DNA of 64,000 nucleotides from Verrucomicrobiaceae bacterium (GCA_016713035.1 JADJPW010000001.1:248001-312000), one strand, 5' to 3'; shown: positions 19,259-29,513, numbered from the stretch's first letter. The notes: a model not told the origin generated them from the sequence alone. Numbers and translations: made by a program.

Positions 19259-19312
19259 TCGCGTTGTTGGCTATTGAAACCATGGCAGTGGAACTGTAAG
19301 CCTCCCTTTGAC

Positions 19313-20122
19313 ATGGTCCGCCCGCGAAAAAAATACACCGTCCACGATCTCCGTAAGCTCAAAGGCAAGAGATGCCTCACGCACATCCATGTGAAATCGC
19401 CACAGGAGGCTGCGGCGGCGGATGCAGCAGGGATCGACCTCATGAGCTGTAGCTTTGACTCGCCAGAGGCACAGGCGCGGCTGCCGTCGCTGGTCGAGGC
19501 AGCGCCCACGGCATTTCTTTCTGGCTCCACGCCCCATGGCATGGCCACGCAGGAGGAGGCCATCCGCACAGGATTCCGAGCTCTCGAAATGGGGGCGAGC
19601 TCCGTGTACTGCTCTGGCAGCCCCTTTCTGATCGAGGCGATGGCTCGTGAGGGCATACCGATCGTTGGTCACATCGGCATGGTGCCACGCCATGTCACCT
19701 GGACGGGCTACCGCAGCATCGGCAAGACCGCAGATGAGGCGAAGGCCATCTATCGCAAGATGAAGGAGCTCGAAAGCGCTGGTGCCTATGCGGCCGAGAT
19801 CGAGATCGTGCCTCACAACCTCGCCACCTGGCTCTGCAAGCAAACGAGCATGCTGCTGATGTCCCTGGGCTCTGGCACAGGCTGCGATACCCAGTTTCTC
19901 TTCTCCTGCGACATCTTGGGGGATTACGATGAGCGCATCCCGCGCCACGCGAAGTCCTACCGCAACTTCGCAGAGGAAAACCGCCGTCTGCAAAACGAAC
20001 GCATCGCGGCCTTCAGTGAATACATCGCCGATGTAAAGGAGGGCCGCTTTCCAGAGCGCTGCAATCTCACCGAAATGGACCCCGCTTTGCTCGATGAAGT
20101 GATGCGTGATGTCGCTCCTTGA
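19313..20122 (+). CDS. divergent PanB (ketopantoate hydroxymethyltransferase) paralogue
   Basis: A 269-residue TIM-barrel protein related to PanB: GHIGMVP and the catalytic Glu segment EIEIVP are present, and GSGTGCDTQFL...DILG replaces the PanB end. The N-terminal metal-binding VGDSLGMV motif of true PanB is replaced by LMSCSFDSPEA. The canonical panB lies in the same window at 47784, so this copy probably works on a different substrate in the phosphoenolpyruvate mutase/PanB superfamily. ATG 19313 is chosen over a TTG at 19274. The next gene follows after about 20 bases and encodes a glycosyltransferase. Confidence 0.75.
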   Translation: MVRPRKKYTVHDLRKLKGKRCLTHIHVKSPQEAAAADAAGIDLMSCSFDSPEAQARLPSLVEAAPTAFLSGSTPHGMATQEEAIRTGFRALEMGASSVYCSGSPFLIEAMAREGIPIVGHIGMVPRHVTWTGYRSIGKTADEAKAIYRKMKELESAGAYAAEIEIVPHNLATWLCKQTSMLLMSLGSGTGCDTQFLFSCDILGDYDERIPRHAKSYRNFAEENRRLQNERIAAFSEYIADVKEGRFPERCNLTEMDPALLDEVMRDVAP

Positions 20123-20140
20123 CGTCTAACCCTGTCCTCC

Positions 20141-21333
20141 ATGCACAAGGGCATCCTTCAGGTCTTCAATCGCTATCTTTTCCCCGGTGGGGAGGAGAAG
20201 AGTGTGGACCGCATCTACAATCATCTCCAGGAGCGGCATGCGATGCATCGCTGCTTCTTTGAAAGTGCCGATTGGAAGAAAGAAGGTGCCCCTAGTGCCC
20301 TGGGGCAAGTGCAGCGCCTGTTTTACAACAAAGAGAGCCGGGCAAAATTCGAGTCCATGCTCGATACGAGCCGTTCAGAAGTCGCACTCTTTCATAACAT
20401 CTACCCTGTAGGCTCCCCCTCCCTCTACCATGCAGCACGGGATCGCGGCGTGCCCGTGGTGCAGTATCTGCATAACTTCCGCCCCTTTTCCGTGGGTGGT
20501 GCCTTATTCGTCAAAGGGAAGGTCAACGCGGATAGCCTAGGAGGAAAATTCCGCACCGAAGTGCTGGCAGGCGTGTGGCAGGGCTCCGTGCTTAAAACGG
20601 CCCTCTTTGCGCTCATGCTCAAGCGCCTACACCGCAGTGGTGCCCTCCAGAGCGTGAAGGCGTGGATCGCGATCTCAGACTTCATGCGTGACCGCATCGT
20701 GGAGTCAGGCTGGATCGCGCCAGAGCGGATTCACACGCTGCGGCATTCCTGGGATGCGATGCAGTCCCCACCACCAGTGGAGGATGCGGGGCATTACCTT
20801 TTCTCGGTCGCTTGGTGCCAGAAAAGGGCCTGCGCACGCTTTTGGATGCCTGGGATGAGCTACGCGGCAGTCTAGGCAAACAAACGCCGACACTGCTCAT
20901 CGCGGGCGAAGGCCCCGAGGAGGCTCTAGTGCAGCAAAAAGCGAAGGAGAACCCCTTTGTCTGCTTCATGGGCCAGATCGGCGGCGCGAGGAAGCAGGAG
21001 GCCCTCCGCACCTGCCGGGCGCTGATCGCACCGTCCCTCTGGTGGGAGCCGCTGGGGCTGGTGACCTATGAGGCGTATGATTTTAGCAAACCGGTGCTAG
21101 CCGCACAGAGTGGCGGCTTCACCGAGACGGTACACCCAGGCCGCACAGGCCTACTGCATGCTCCAGGTGATGCGTCCGCATTAGCGCGGGATGTACGGAC
21201 ACTGGAGAATATGCCTGCTGGCCAGCGTGCTGCCTGGGGGGCGGCTGGACGTGCCTGGCTGCTGGAGGATGCAGGCGTGGGGCGCTGGAAAGACCGCTTT
21301 GAGTCGATTTTGGAAACGCTGCACAGAGAGTGA
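20141..21333 (+). pseudogene. GT4-type glycosyltransferase interrupted by a 1-base frameshift
   Basis: Two frames together give one typical GT4 enzyme. The first (20141-20875) has the N-terminal Rossmann half (VFNRYLFPGGEEKSVDRIY, YLHNFRPF, WIAISDFMRD). The second holds the C-terminal half, with GRLVPEKGLRTLL, LIAGEGPEE, and the donor-binding EPLGLVTYEA with Glu. Adding one T to the run at 20799-20802 restores one frame of about 397 residues reading HYLFLGRLVPEKG. This is either a single-base deletion or a sequencing error; all key residues remain. It would transfer a nucleotide-activated sugar, perhaps for a cell-surface glycan. Confidence 0.85.
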
Positions 21334-21418
21334 GCTTGTTTCTCCTGTGCTGGAGCTTGAAGACGCGGCGCGGCGTTTCATGCTCTCCCTCCGATTCTTC
21401 GCTGAAAAAAACTCCTGT

Positions 21419-22436
21419 ATGCTGTCCCTCAACCGCCGCTGGCTGAAATGGTCGCTGCTCGCCCTCCTCGCGTGCGGGGTGGCGACATGGGCCGTGGGGG
21501 AGCTGTACTTCAATCTGGGCAGCAATCTGGTCTATCTGTCCGTGAAAGACTCCCGCAATACGCTGAAGGTACGACTGAAGCGCGGCGTGTGGAGGATGCC
21601 CACCGACCTCACTCCCGCAGATTTGGCTGCGGCGCTGATCGAGCGGCATGCAGAGCGTGGACTACGCTGGAGCACCTTGCGGGTTCACCGTGAGGCCGGG
21701 CTGCGTGCAGGCATGGTGCAGCGGCTTTTCGGAGCAGAGGTGCATGTGATGACGATCTCGCCAGAGCGATTTGATTTCATGACGAGCTTTTTGCCCAAAT
21801 TCGCCCTGACGACGGCTGCGGAGCGCATGGAGAGCGAGAATCTGTGGTTCTCCATCACCGCGAATTTCCGTGACCCCAAAGGTAAGCCCATGGGCTGGGT
21901 GTATCACTCGGGTGTGCGTGTGAATGCGCCCTTTGGTGACTGGAGTGGCTGTTTTTTTGTCAAAGAAGGCAAACCATGGTTAGGGGCCAAAATCCCTGCT
22001 CGATGAGGTGCCAGGGCCGATCGAAGAGGGCTCGCAGATTTACCCGGCGGTGATGAAGAATCACACCATCTTCCCCTACGTCGAGATGAAGCCTGATACC
22101 TTCTTCGATGGCTCCAAGATCACCTACCGTGCCCTGGGCGGCATGCGCAAAGATGGGACCATCGTTTTTGTGCTCTCTGGCGATGGCGGCGTGATGAATG
22201 TGGCGGAAGTGTCCGAACTGGCACGGAAGCTCGATGTGCAGCATGCGACGCTGCTGGATGGCGGGCGGGCATTGCAGTACTCGCTGCGCACAGCGGATGG
22301 TCCGTGGCATTTCACCGCGTTTAATACCAGACTGCCTTTCACGCGGCCACAGCTAGAGCAGCAGCGCTCACCCGTCTTCATCGCCGTGCGGCGGAAGGCT
22401 CCGCAGGTCCTGGTGCCACAAAAGACGGGAGGCTGA
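21419..22436 (+). pseudogene. phosphodiester glycosidase (NAGPA/DUF2233) domain protein, frameshifted
   Basis: An N-terminal signal-anchor (WSLLALLACGVATWAVG) is followed by a region ending at 22006. The conserved DUF2233 C-terminal part (GDGGVMNVAEVSELARKL, HATLLDGGRALQ) is in another frame (to 22436). Removing one G from the run at 21983-21986 joins them as KPWLGPKSLLDEVPG and gives about 338 residues. The family includes the enzyme that uncovers mannose-6-phosphate, and bacterial members act on exopolysaccharide phosphodiesters. An in-frame ATG at 21380 is a longer alternative start. It is a homopolymer change, as in the gene just upstream. Confidence 0.75.
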
Positions 22437-22454
22437 CGAGGAAAACAGGGGGCC

Positions 22455-23669
22455 TCAGAGCTTGTGGCCCATCTTTTTGCGCTTGGTTTCCAGATAGCGG
22501 GCGTTCTCCGGCTTCGGCAGGGATTTGACCGGCACTTGCTCGGTGATTTGCAGTTTGTGACCTTCGAGCCCGATCACTTTACGCGGATTGTTGGTCATGA
22601 GACGGATTTTCCGCACTCCGAGATCATAGATGATCTGGGCACCGATGCCGTAATCACGCAGATCCATGGGAAAGCCGAGCTTGAGATTCGCCTCTACCGT
22701 ATCGAGCCCCTGCTCCTGGAGCTTGTAGGCCATGATTTTGCCATGGAGACCGATTCCGCGCCCTTCATGGCCGCGCATGTAAACAATCACGCCACAGCCA
22801 GCGGCGTCGATTTGGCGCATGGCAGCGTGGAGCTGGCTCCCACAATCACAGCGGCGCGAGGCGAAAATGTCACCTGTGAGGCACTCACTATGCACACGGA
22901 CGAGTGTGGGCACGGTGGCCTTGATGTCGCCTTTGACGAGCGCGACGTGGTGGATGCCATCGAGGTGGCTTTTGTAGAGGTGGAGCTTGAAATCGCCGTA
23001 GTCGGTGGGCATTTCGACGACTTCGATCTTTTCGACGAGCTTTTCACTCTTGCGCCGCCAGGCGATGAGATCGGCGATGGAGCAGATTTTGAGCTTATGC
23101 TTCTTGGCGAATTTTTTCAGGTCGGGCAGGCGGGCCATGGTGCCGTCTGCGTTCATGATCTCGATGAGCACCCCAGCCTCACGCAGGCCAGCGAGGCGTG
23201 CGAGATCGGTGGCCGCTTCCGTATGGCCTGCACGGCGCAGGACACCGCCGGGCTTTGCCACGAGGGGGTTGATGTGGCCGGGCTGGACGAAGTCCTTGGC
23301 GCTGCTTTTCGGATCGGCGAGCAGGCGGATGGTGCGAGCGCGGTCTGCGGTGCTGATGCCGGTGGTGATGCCTTTAGCTGCATCGACGGTGACGGTAAAA
23401 GCAGTGCGGTGGGCCTCCCGGTTCTGAGTGACCATGCTTTCGAGGCCTAGGTTTTTGGCAATCTCAGTGGAGACAGGCACACAGAGCATGCCCGCGCCTT
23501 CACGGACCATGAAATTGACCATCTCGGGCGTGATTTTTTCTGCGGCACAGATGAGATCACCTTCGTTTTCACGATCTTCGTCGTCGGTGACGATCACCAT
23601 GCGCCCAGCGCGGATGTCGGCGATGACGGCCTCCACGGGGTCACAGACCAGTTGTTTCGAGCGGGGCAT
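22455..23669 (-). CDS. ribBA: bifunctional RibBA: DHBP synthase / GTP cyclohydrolase II
   Basis: A 404-residue fusion. Residues about 8-205 are DHBP synthase (RibB): [11 protein letters not shown], the acid patch, TGISTADRA and the [14 protein letters not shown] end. Residues about 210-400 are GTP cyclohydrolase II (RibA-like), with the zinc site [17 protein letters not shown] (Cys ligands) and GHEGRGIGL. It makes the two riboflavin precursors from ribulose-5-phosphate and GTP. In many RibBA proteins one half is degenerate; here RibB looks intact, and the RibA catalytic residues (Arg in GRGIGL and Tyr in LRDYGIGAQ) are also present. No FMN riboswitch was seen upstream. Confidence 0.95.
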   Translation of the reverse strand: MPRSKQLVCDPVEAVIADIRAGRMVIVTDDEDRENEGDLICAAEKITPEMVNFMVREGAGMLCVPVSTEIAKNLGLESMVTQNREAHRTAFTVTVDAAKGITTGISTADRARTIRLLADPKSSAKDFVQPGHINPLVAKPGGVLRRAGHTEAATDLARLAGLREAGVLIEIMNADGTMARLPDLKKFAKKHKLKICSIADLIAWRRKSEKLVEKIEVVEMPTDYGDFKLHLYKSHLDGIHHVALVKGDIKATVPTLVRVHSECLTGDIFASRRCDCGSQLHAAMRQIDAAGCGVIVYMRGHEGRGIGLHGKIMAYKLQEQGLDTVEANLKLGFPMDLRDYGIGAQIIYDLGVRKIRLMTNNPRKVIGLEGHKLQITEQVPVKSLPKPENARYLETKRKKMGHKL

Positions 23670-23766
23670 GAGCGGATGAAAAGGGAGCCGCCTCGGAAGA
23701 AGCGGGGCGCATGCAGTAGCAGGCTGCCGTGAGAAAGCAAGGCGTGGGCGGCCCGCTACTTGCGAA

Positions 23767-24807
23767 TCAATGCGCCTTTTTCACATGCTCTCCGAGGATG
23801 TCGCGGCCAAAGTCGCCGTCGAAGCTGCGGAAGACGCTGTGGACGTGGTTGGCGTCGTTTTGCGTGTTGTCGTATTCGATGAGGAAGGCCTTTGTCTGCA
23901 CGCGGTAGTAGTGTGGCTCACCGCGCTCTTTGCCACCTGCCCAGGCGAAGAAAACGGGCGTTTGGGATTTTTCGAGCTCGGCGAGCACTTCGCTGGCGAT
24001 CTCTGGGCGCATGCGCTCGGTGTATTCGCGGATGATGCGGCGGAGCAGGTCTTTCTGAGGAGCCGTCAGTTCGGAATCGGCCAGGCCTTCGGGGCTGAGG
24101 GGCTTCACCTGATGCTCGGCAGCGGTGATCATCTCCTTGGGGGCATCTGTGGCGACAAAGGCTTTCTTAAACTGCGCTTCATCGAGACTTTTGACGAGTT
24201 CACGCCCGAGTTCTTCCTCCAAACCGAGGACGCGGAGGCCGCTGAGGGCTCCTTGGCGGACCTCGCCGGGATTGCTGCCCATGAAGGCCGGGGAGGCACG
24301 GAGAAGCTGGCCGTCTTTGAGGGTGAAGTTGAGGGAGAGGGGATGCCCTTCCACACGCCAGCCCCAGGTGCCTTTGGCCTCTGGTTTGCCAAAGATGGAG
24401 ATGAATGCATTTTCAGGATCACGCTTTTCACGCACGGCGGCTCGCTTGGCCTCATCAGCGCCTTCGATCTGGTAGAGGACCTCTTCGAGGCTCATGATGG
24501 TGACAGCCTTGGCGGCTCCACGGAAGCTGAGACCGGTATTGAGCAATGCAGTGGCCAGGAGGCGCTGCTGTGGGCTCATTTCCTTCATGGAGAGGCCTAA
24601 ACGCTCGCGGGGGATGAAATGCCAGTTTTCACGCTCTTCGCTAGCGAACTCAAAAGTGGCCTTTTTTTGCTGCTCTGGGGTCAGTACGGCAAGAAAGGCA
24701 TTCGCGACTTCTGCCATCTGCGCAGAGGCATCATGGGCATGAGAGGTGATGGGAAGCTGTAGCGATAGAGCGGCCGTGAGGCACAGGAACGAGCGAGAGA
24801 TGGTCAT
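23767..24807 (-). CDS. secreted DUF3500 protein
   Basis: A 346-residue protein with a clear signal peptide (MTISRSFLCLTAALSLQLPITSHA) followed by DUF3500 features: FEFASEERENWHFIP, RLLATALLNTGLS, GWRVEGHPLSLNFTL and FFAWAG with YRVQT...FLIEYDNTQNDANHVHSV. The family is exported, possibly an extracytoplasmic enzyme of unknown activity. ATG 24807 is used; the frame remains open upstream but there it is antisense to acpP. The gene follows acpP on the same strand with a terminator between them. Confidence 0.85.
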   Translation of the reverse strand: MTISRSFLCLTAALSLQLPITSHAHDASAQMAEVANAFLAVLTPEQQKKATFEFASEERENWHFIPRERLGLSMKEMSPQQRLLATALLNTGLSFRGAAKAVTIMSLEEVLYQIEGADEAKRAAVREKRDPENAFISIFGKPEAKGTWGWRVEGHPLSLNFTLKDGQLLRASPAFMGSNPGEVRQGALSGLRVLGLEEELGRELVKSLDEAQFKKAFVATDAPKEMITAAEHQVKPLSPEGLADSELTAPQKDLLRRIIREYTERMRPEIASEVLAELEKSQTPVFFAWAGGKERGEPHYYRVQTKAFLIEYDNTQNDANHVHSVFRSFDGDFGRDILGEHVKKAH

Positions 24808-24877
24808 GGGTAGAGATAGGAGAGTGACGAACGCAGTGAGAGCCGCCAGTTTGTCATGAGAAGTGATGAACGCGGAC

Positions 24878-24913
24878 AAAACAAGAAACCAGCCGGGCAG
24901 CCCGACTGGTTTC
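24878..24913 (-). terminator. intrinsic terminator after acpP
   Basis: A 13-bp stem with one mismatch (arms 24885-24897 and 24901-24913, loop CAG) is followed on the minus strand by TTGTTTT. It lies 27 bases past the acpP stop. Confidence 0.8.
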
Positions 24914-24940
24914 TGAAAATAAACGCTGAGGTAGCGTGGA

Positions 24941-25180
24941 TTACTCGGCGTGGTCTTCGACGTAGCGAACGACGTCACCGACGGACTGGAGCTTTTCAGC
25001 CTCTTCATCTGGCACGTCGATGCCGAATTCTTCTTCAAACGCCATGACGAGTTCGACTGTGTCGAGGGAGTCAGCACCGAGATCTTCGATGAACTTGGCC
25101 TCCAACGTGACCTGTTCTGGATTCACGCCGAGCTGTTCAACGATGATGTCTTTGACTTTTTCTTGGATATTGTCTGCCAT
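24941..25180 (-). CDS. acpP: acyl carrier protein
   Basis: A 79-residue acidic protein with the phosphopantetheine attachment motif [10 protein letters not shown] (Ser at about residue 38) and the expected four-helix pattern. It carries acyl chains in fatty acid synthesis. ATG 25180 ([12 protein letters not shown]) is the right start even though the frame is open 190 bases further. A strong hairpin terminator follows. Confidence 0.98.
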   Translation of the reverse strand: MADNIQEKVKDIIVEQLGVNPEQVTLEAKFIEDLGADSLDTVELVMAFEEEFGIDVPDEEAEKLQSVGDVVRYVEDHAE

Positions 25181-25262
25181 GTGTTTGGGTGGGGTTAAGT
25201 GGGGCGGAGCTTTAGTGGCGGGTTTTCTTTTGGCAAGGGAAAAAAATACGAGCGTTTTGCGG

Positions 25263-26048
25263 TTATTTTTCAGGCGTCTGGAGCTGGCTTTCAGGGCTAC
25301 TGCCTGCGGCAGGCTCTGGTTCTTCCTGTTGTTCATCCTGTTCGATGACTTTTTCGATGAGTTCGCCATTGAATCGGCTCAGGAGGCGATCGAGCACCAA
25401 GTCTGCTCCGCCATACATCAAATCATCAATGGTGGCCTTTTTCTCACTGCCCGTGCCGCCGGGCTTGTACCAGGCATAAGCGAGGCCTTTGGTGTCCCAG
25501 GGGCGTTTGTCGATCTTGAACACATCCGCAAACATGACCTTTGCACCATTGGGAGTGACAAAATGATCCGACTCACCCCGCAAAACCGTGTTTTTCCGCA
25601 AAAGCAGGACGATGAGCACCAGCGCCGCTGCGCCGAGGCAGCCGTAGCCAAAGTAGAACTGCTCGGCAATCTCGCGCTCAGTGTACATGTGCGGATCTTC
25701 GGGCCAGCCGTTTGCTGCGGCATAGGTGACCCATTTGGGCGGCTCGCCATCGGTGCCCGTAGGCAGCCCCTGCTTTTGCGCATCGGCAGTCCAGGCATCG
25801 AGCGTGCCCGCCTTTTTGGCCTCATCGTGTGATTTGGCGAATTCATTGACGAACCATTCTTTGCGCTTCGCGATGCCGAGCTCCTTTGGGTAACCGATGT
25901 TGCCGTCGTAGAGGAAATACAGACCAAAACCGGCAAACATGGCAAACATGAGCAGGCGGCGCTTGTAATACCAGCGTGTGACGCGGCAGATGAGGGTATC
26001 GGTGCCACTGGAGGCGGAGGCTTCGGCTGCGGGGGTATCGTCGGTCAT
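25263..26048 (-). CDS. two-span membrane protein of unknown function
   Basis: A 261-residue protein. An N-terminal cytoplasmic tail is followed by a transmembrane helix ([16 protein letters not shown]), a 90-residue loop with a [15 protein letters not shown] region, a second helix ([14 protein letters not shown]) and a C-terminal domain with [23 protein letters not shown] and a glutamine-rich tail. I do not recognise a family. It lies between acpP and the divergent YugP-type peptidase. ATG 26048 (MTDDTPAAE) is used. Confidence 0.7.
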   Translation of the reverse strand: MTDDTPAAEASASSGTDTLICRVTRWYYKRRLLMFAMFAGFGLYFLYDGNIGYPKELGIAKRKEWFVNEFAKSHDEAKKAGTLDAWTADAQKQGLPTGTDGEPPKWVTYAAANGWPEDPHMYTEREIAEQFYFGYGCLGAAALVLIVLLLRKNTVLRGESDHFVTPNGAKVMFADVFKIDKRPWDTKGLAYAWYKPGGTGSEKKATIDDLMYGGADLVLDRLLSRFNGELIEKVIEQDEQQEEPEPAAGSSPESQLQTPEK

Positions 26049-26204
26049 GCGCTGTGAATGAAGCGCCCCTCCCAACGCCGCGCAACCGCCGTTTTGTATA
26101 GGCGAAGGCGTGGAATAATTCCCCGTCTTTGCAGTGATGCGGAGCTTTTCATTGCCTAGATGGCTGCTATCGAATGGGAAACCAAAAAAACTCCCCACCC
26201 ATCT

Positions 26205-26900
26205 ATGGACCCACTCTATCTCATCATTCTCGTCGGCACGATGATCCTATCTGGCATCGCATCCATGCGTGTGCGCAGTGCGTATAGTCGCTGGTCGCAG
26301 GTGCCCGCTAGCTCAGGCCTCAGCGGTGCCCAGGTGGCACAGCGCATCCTCGATCTCAATGACATCAGGGACGTCGAGGTGCTGCCCACCAAGGGGCTCC
26401 TCAGTGACCACTACGATCCCTCGAACAAGCGGCTCGTTCTCTGCGAAGAAAACTTCTACGGCACCAATGTGGCCGCCCTGGGTGTGGCAGCCCATGAGGC
26501 CGGGCACGCCATCCAGCATAAGGAACACTACGCCCCGCTTCAGTGGCGGATGGCCGCCGTAGGCATCACCAACTTCGCCAGCCAAGCGGTGATGTGGATC
26601 CCGCTCATCGGTGGCTTTTCGGGTCTGATCCCGCTGAAACTCGTCATCACCATCATGGCAGTCGGTTTTGGCATCATGATGCTCTTTCAGCTCATCACGC
26701 TGCCAGTCGAGTTCGACGCGACAGCCCGTGCCAAGCGCATCCTCGCCCACACAGGAGCCGTGCGGGAAGGCGACGAGACCACCGCCATGAACAAGGTGCT
26801 CGACGCCGCCGCCTTCACCTACGTCGCAGCTTTCATCAGCACGCTGAGCTGGTTCCTTTTCTACGCCTTGCGCCTCATGGGCAGCCAGCGTGATGATTGA
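26205..26900 (+). CDS. YugP-type membrane zinc metallopeptidase
   Basis: A protein of about 231 residues of the Zn-peptidase_2 (YugP) family. An N-terminal helix (LIILVGTMILSGIA) precedes the zinc site in AAHEAGHAIQHKEHY (HExxH), with more helices after it (LVITIMAVGFGIMMLF, and the C-terminal FISTLSWFLFY). The family is membrane-bound and of unknown substrate. ATG 26205 begins the typical MDPLYLIILVG; an ATG at 26160 would add 15 residues. It almost runs into the methyltransferase gene. Confidence 0.88.
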   Translation: MDPLYLIILVGTMILSGIASMRVRSAYSRWSQVPASSGLSGAQVAQRILDLNDIRDVEVLPTKGLLSDHYDPSNKRLVLCEENFYGTNVAALGVAAHEAGHAIQHKEHYAPLQWRMAAVGITNFASQAVMWIPLIGGFSGLIPLKLVITIMAVGFGIMMLFQLITLPVEFDATARAKRILAHTGAVREGDETTAMNKVLDAAAFTYVAAFISTLSWFLFYALRLMGSQRDD

Positions 26901-26971
26901 TAATCATCCTCCAAACGGAACTCTGGCTGGACAATGCCGCGCCGCCATGCCATGCAGGCAGCTCAAAATTT

Positions 26972-28255
26972 ATGGCCGCTCCCGCCTACCGCCCGCTCCT
27001 CGTCAAACGTACCACCTGCCGCGCCTGCGGCTGCCGCAGTTTCACTGATGTCGTCGCCCTCGGCGATCAATACATCGGTGGGCTGATCGTCAGCGAAGAC
27101 GGCTCTGGCACGATCAAACGCCGTATCCCGCTCGATCTCGTCCGCTGCGACCCCGCGTTCGATGAAAATGCCTGCGGCCTCGTGCAGATGCGCCACAGCG
27201 TGCCGCCAAAGGTCCTCTACCACCGCTACTACTACGAAAGCGGCATCAATCAGTCCATGCGGGACAATCTTGCTGGCATCTCCGCGCTCGCAGAGGAGAC
27301 CCTGAAGCTCAAAAAAGGCGACATCGTCCTCGATATCGGCTGCAATGACGGAACTCTCCTCGCCAGCTACAAAACACCCGGCCTGCGCCACATCGGCATC
27401 GACCCCAGTGATGTCGCTCTGAAGGCCCGTGAGCGTGGTTTTGAAGTGGTGAACGACTTTTACAGCGCAGACGCCTTCCGCCGTGTGCACGCCACGGAAA
27501 AAGCCCGCGTCGTCACCAGCATCTCCATGTTTTATGACCTGGAAGACCCGCGTGCCTTTGTCTCAGACATCGCCAGCGTCCTCGCAGAGGATGGCATCTG
27601 GATCCTGGAGCAGAGCTACCTGCCCTCCATGCTGGAGGTCAATAGCTTCGACACCATCTGCCACGAGCATCTGGAATATTACTCCCTGGCCGTGCTGGAG
27701 CGGCTTTTCGGCGAATGCGGCCTAGAGGTCGTCGATGTACATCTCAATGGCGTCAATGGTGGCAGCTTCCGCCTCTGCGTCGCCCACCAAGGCCGTGTGA
27801 AGCCCTCCGCAGAAGCTGCTCTCCGTGTGCAGGAACTCCGCATCACCGAGTTCGAGATGGCACTGGATACCGACAAGCCCTACGCCCAATTCCGCGCCAA
27901 CATCGAGCGCATCCGCGCAGAACTCTCCAACTTCCTGCTCAAAGCCAAAGCCGAGGGCAAGCTCGTCCACGGCTACGGTGCCTCCACCAAGGGAAACACC
28001 ACGCTGCAATACTGCGGCATCACTCCCGAGCTGCTCCCGGCCATCGCCGATCGCAATCCGCGCAAATGGGGCAGCTACACCATCGGTAGCCGCGTGAAAA
28101 TCATCAGCGAAGAAGACTCCCGCGCTGCAAAGCCGGACTACTACCTCGTTCTGCCCTGGCACTTCATGCCAGAGTTCCAGACCCGCGAGAAAGACTTCCT
28201 CGCCCGTGGTGGGAAGTTCGTGGTCCCCTTCCCTCAGGTGCATCTGGTGGGTTGA
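26972..28255 (+). CDS. zinc-binding C-methyltransferase family protein
   Basis: A 427-residue protein with the three-part layout of sugar C-methyltransferases: an N-terminal zinc-finger domain (CRACGCRSF...VRCDPAF...CGLVQ), a central SAM-binding domain with motif I VLDIGCNDGTLL, and a C-terminal domain (GYGASTKGNTTLQYCGI...PWHFMPEF). The C-terminal GYGASTKGNT is the NAD-like loop typical of these enzymes, which methylate nucleotide-linked keto-sugars. The exact substrate is not evident. ATG 26972 is chosen; the upstream frame has no conserved residues. Confidence 0.88.
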   Translation: MAAPAYRPLLVKRTTCRACGCRSFTDVVALGDQYIGGLIVSEDGSGTIKRRIPLDLVRCDPAFDENACGLVQMRHSVPPKVLYHRYYYESGINQSMRDNLAGISALAEETLKLKKGDIVLDIGCNDGTLLASYKTPGLRHIGIDPSDVALKARERGFEVVNDFYSADAFRRVHATEKARVVTSISMFYDLEDPRAFVSDIASVLAEDGIWILEQSYLPSMLEVNSFDTICHEHLEYYSLAVLERLFGECGLEVVDVHLNGVNGGSFRLCVAHQGRVKPSAEAALRVQELRITEFEMALDTDKPYAQFRANIERIRAELSNFLLKAKAEGKLVHGYGASTKGNTTLQYCGITPELLPAIADRNPRKWGSYTIGSRVKIISEEDSRAAKPDYYLVLPWHFMPEFQTREKDFLARGGKFVVPFPQVHLVG

Positions 28256-28261
28256 GTTTCA

Positions 28262-28333
<72 letters not shown>

Positions 28334-28604
28334 GATGATGCTTCGCGTCATCATGATTTGTGAATTCATGAGATGGAGGTGGGGGAATCTAAACCGCTGA
28401 TATGACGCTAATTTAACGCTGATATTTGATTTGGGTGATTAGCGTCACGTTAGCGTCGAATTAGCGGTAAAAAATCCCAAAACCTCACGACGTAAAGCAT
28501 ACATGGATGGGCAGAGAGATGCGGAGAAAAGTGCAAAGGAGGCCATGAGCAGGCATTCAGCCTGCTGTGCACGCACGGCATAGGATGGGCAGAACCTTAG
28601 CAGA
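28334..28604. other. intergenic region with two hairpins
   Basis: This stretch downstream of sucD holds no gene. It carries an imperfect inverted repeat with 32-base arms (28393-28424 and 28437-28468) built of ACGCTAA/TTAGCGT words, and a perfect 7-bp hairpin AGCAGGC-ATTCA-GCCTGCT (28548-28566), which could act at the sucD 3' end. A partial copy of the first repeat is at 37046. Confidence 0.6.
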
Positions 28605-29513
28605 TCATGCCTTGCCCCAGCGCTTGAGCAGCGTGGTCGCCATATCGGCGGGGGAGTCACTCACGGCGATGCCACACTCTGCGAGGATGCGTTTTTTCGC
28701 AGCGGCCGTGTCGTCTTCGCCACCGATGATGGCTCCGGCGTGGCCCATGCGGCGTCCGGGAGGTGCGGTAGCACCTGCGATGAAGGCTGCGATAGGCTTT
28801 TTGCAGTGATCCTTGGCCCAGCGACCGGCTTCGACCTCGGCGTTGCCACCGATTTCACCGATCATGATGATGGCTTCGGTTTCAGGATCATCATTGAACA
28901 TCTTGAGCACGTCCAGATGGTTGGTGCCGTTCACGGGATCACCACCGATGCCTACGCAGGTGCTTTGGCCGTAACCACGCGTGGTGAGCTGCCAGACAGC
29001 TTCATACGTGAGAGTGCCGCTGCGGCTGACGACGCCGACATTGCCGCGCTTATGGATGTAACCTGGGGCGATGCCGATGCGGCAGCCTCCGTGAGATTTT
29101 TCACCGCGACCTGGGGTGACTAGGCCGGGGCAGTTCGGGCCGATGAGGCGTGTTTTGCTGCCCTGCATGGCGGATTTCACCCGGATCATGTCATTGACGG
29201 GGATGCCCTCGGTGATGGCCACGACCAGATCGAGCCCCGCGTCGATGCCTTCGAGGATGGCATCCGCCGCGAAGGGCGGCGGGACAAAGATGACGCTCAC
29301 GGTGGCTCCGGTCTCGCGGGCTGCCTCGCTCACGGTATCAAAGACGGGCACTTTTTTGCCGCTGTGCTCGAAGATCTGGCCGCCCTTGCCGGGGGTCACG
29401 CCTGCGACGAGCTGGGTGCCGTAGTCGATGGATGCCTTCGCGTGGCGTGAGCCGAAGTCTCCAGTGATGCCTTGGACGAGGATGCGGGTGTCAGTTTCGA
29501 CGAGGATGGCCAT
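28605..29513 (-). CDS. sucD: succinyl-CoA ligase alpha subunit
   Basis: A 302-residue subunit of the TCA-cycle enzyme making succinate and ATP/GTP from succinyl-CoA. The CoA-binding Rossmann motif [12 protein letters not shown] opens the protein. The active-site His lies in [10 protein letters not shown] and the NCPGLVTPG segment is conserved. sucC, normally directly upstream, is not there: the upstream side is a repeat-rich accessory island. The beta subunit must be encoded elsewhere. Confidence 0.95.
   Translation of the reverse strand: MAILVETDTRILVQGITGDFGSRHAKASIDYGTQLVAGVTPGKGGQIFEHSGKKVPVFDTVSEAARETGATVSVIFVPPPFAADAILEGIDAGLDLVVAITEGIPVNDMIRVKSAMQGSKTRLIGPNCPGLVTPGRGEKSHGGCRIGIAPGYIHKRGNVGVVSRSGTLTYEAVWQLTTRGYGQSTCVGIGGDPVNGTNHLDVLKMFNDDPETEAIIMIGEIGGNAEVEAGRWAKDHCKKPIAAFIAGATAPPGRRMGHAGAIIGGEDDTAAAKKRILAECGIAVSDSPADMATTLLKRWGKA

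Noticed and set aside
22300..23800. FMN riboswitch near ribBA
   Set aside because: The upstream 97 bases are too short and contain no recognisable RFN motif.
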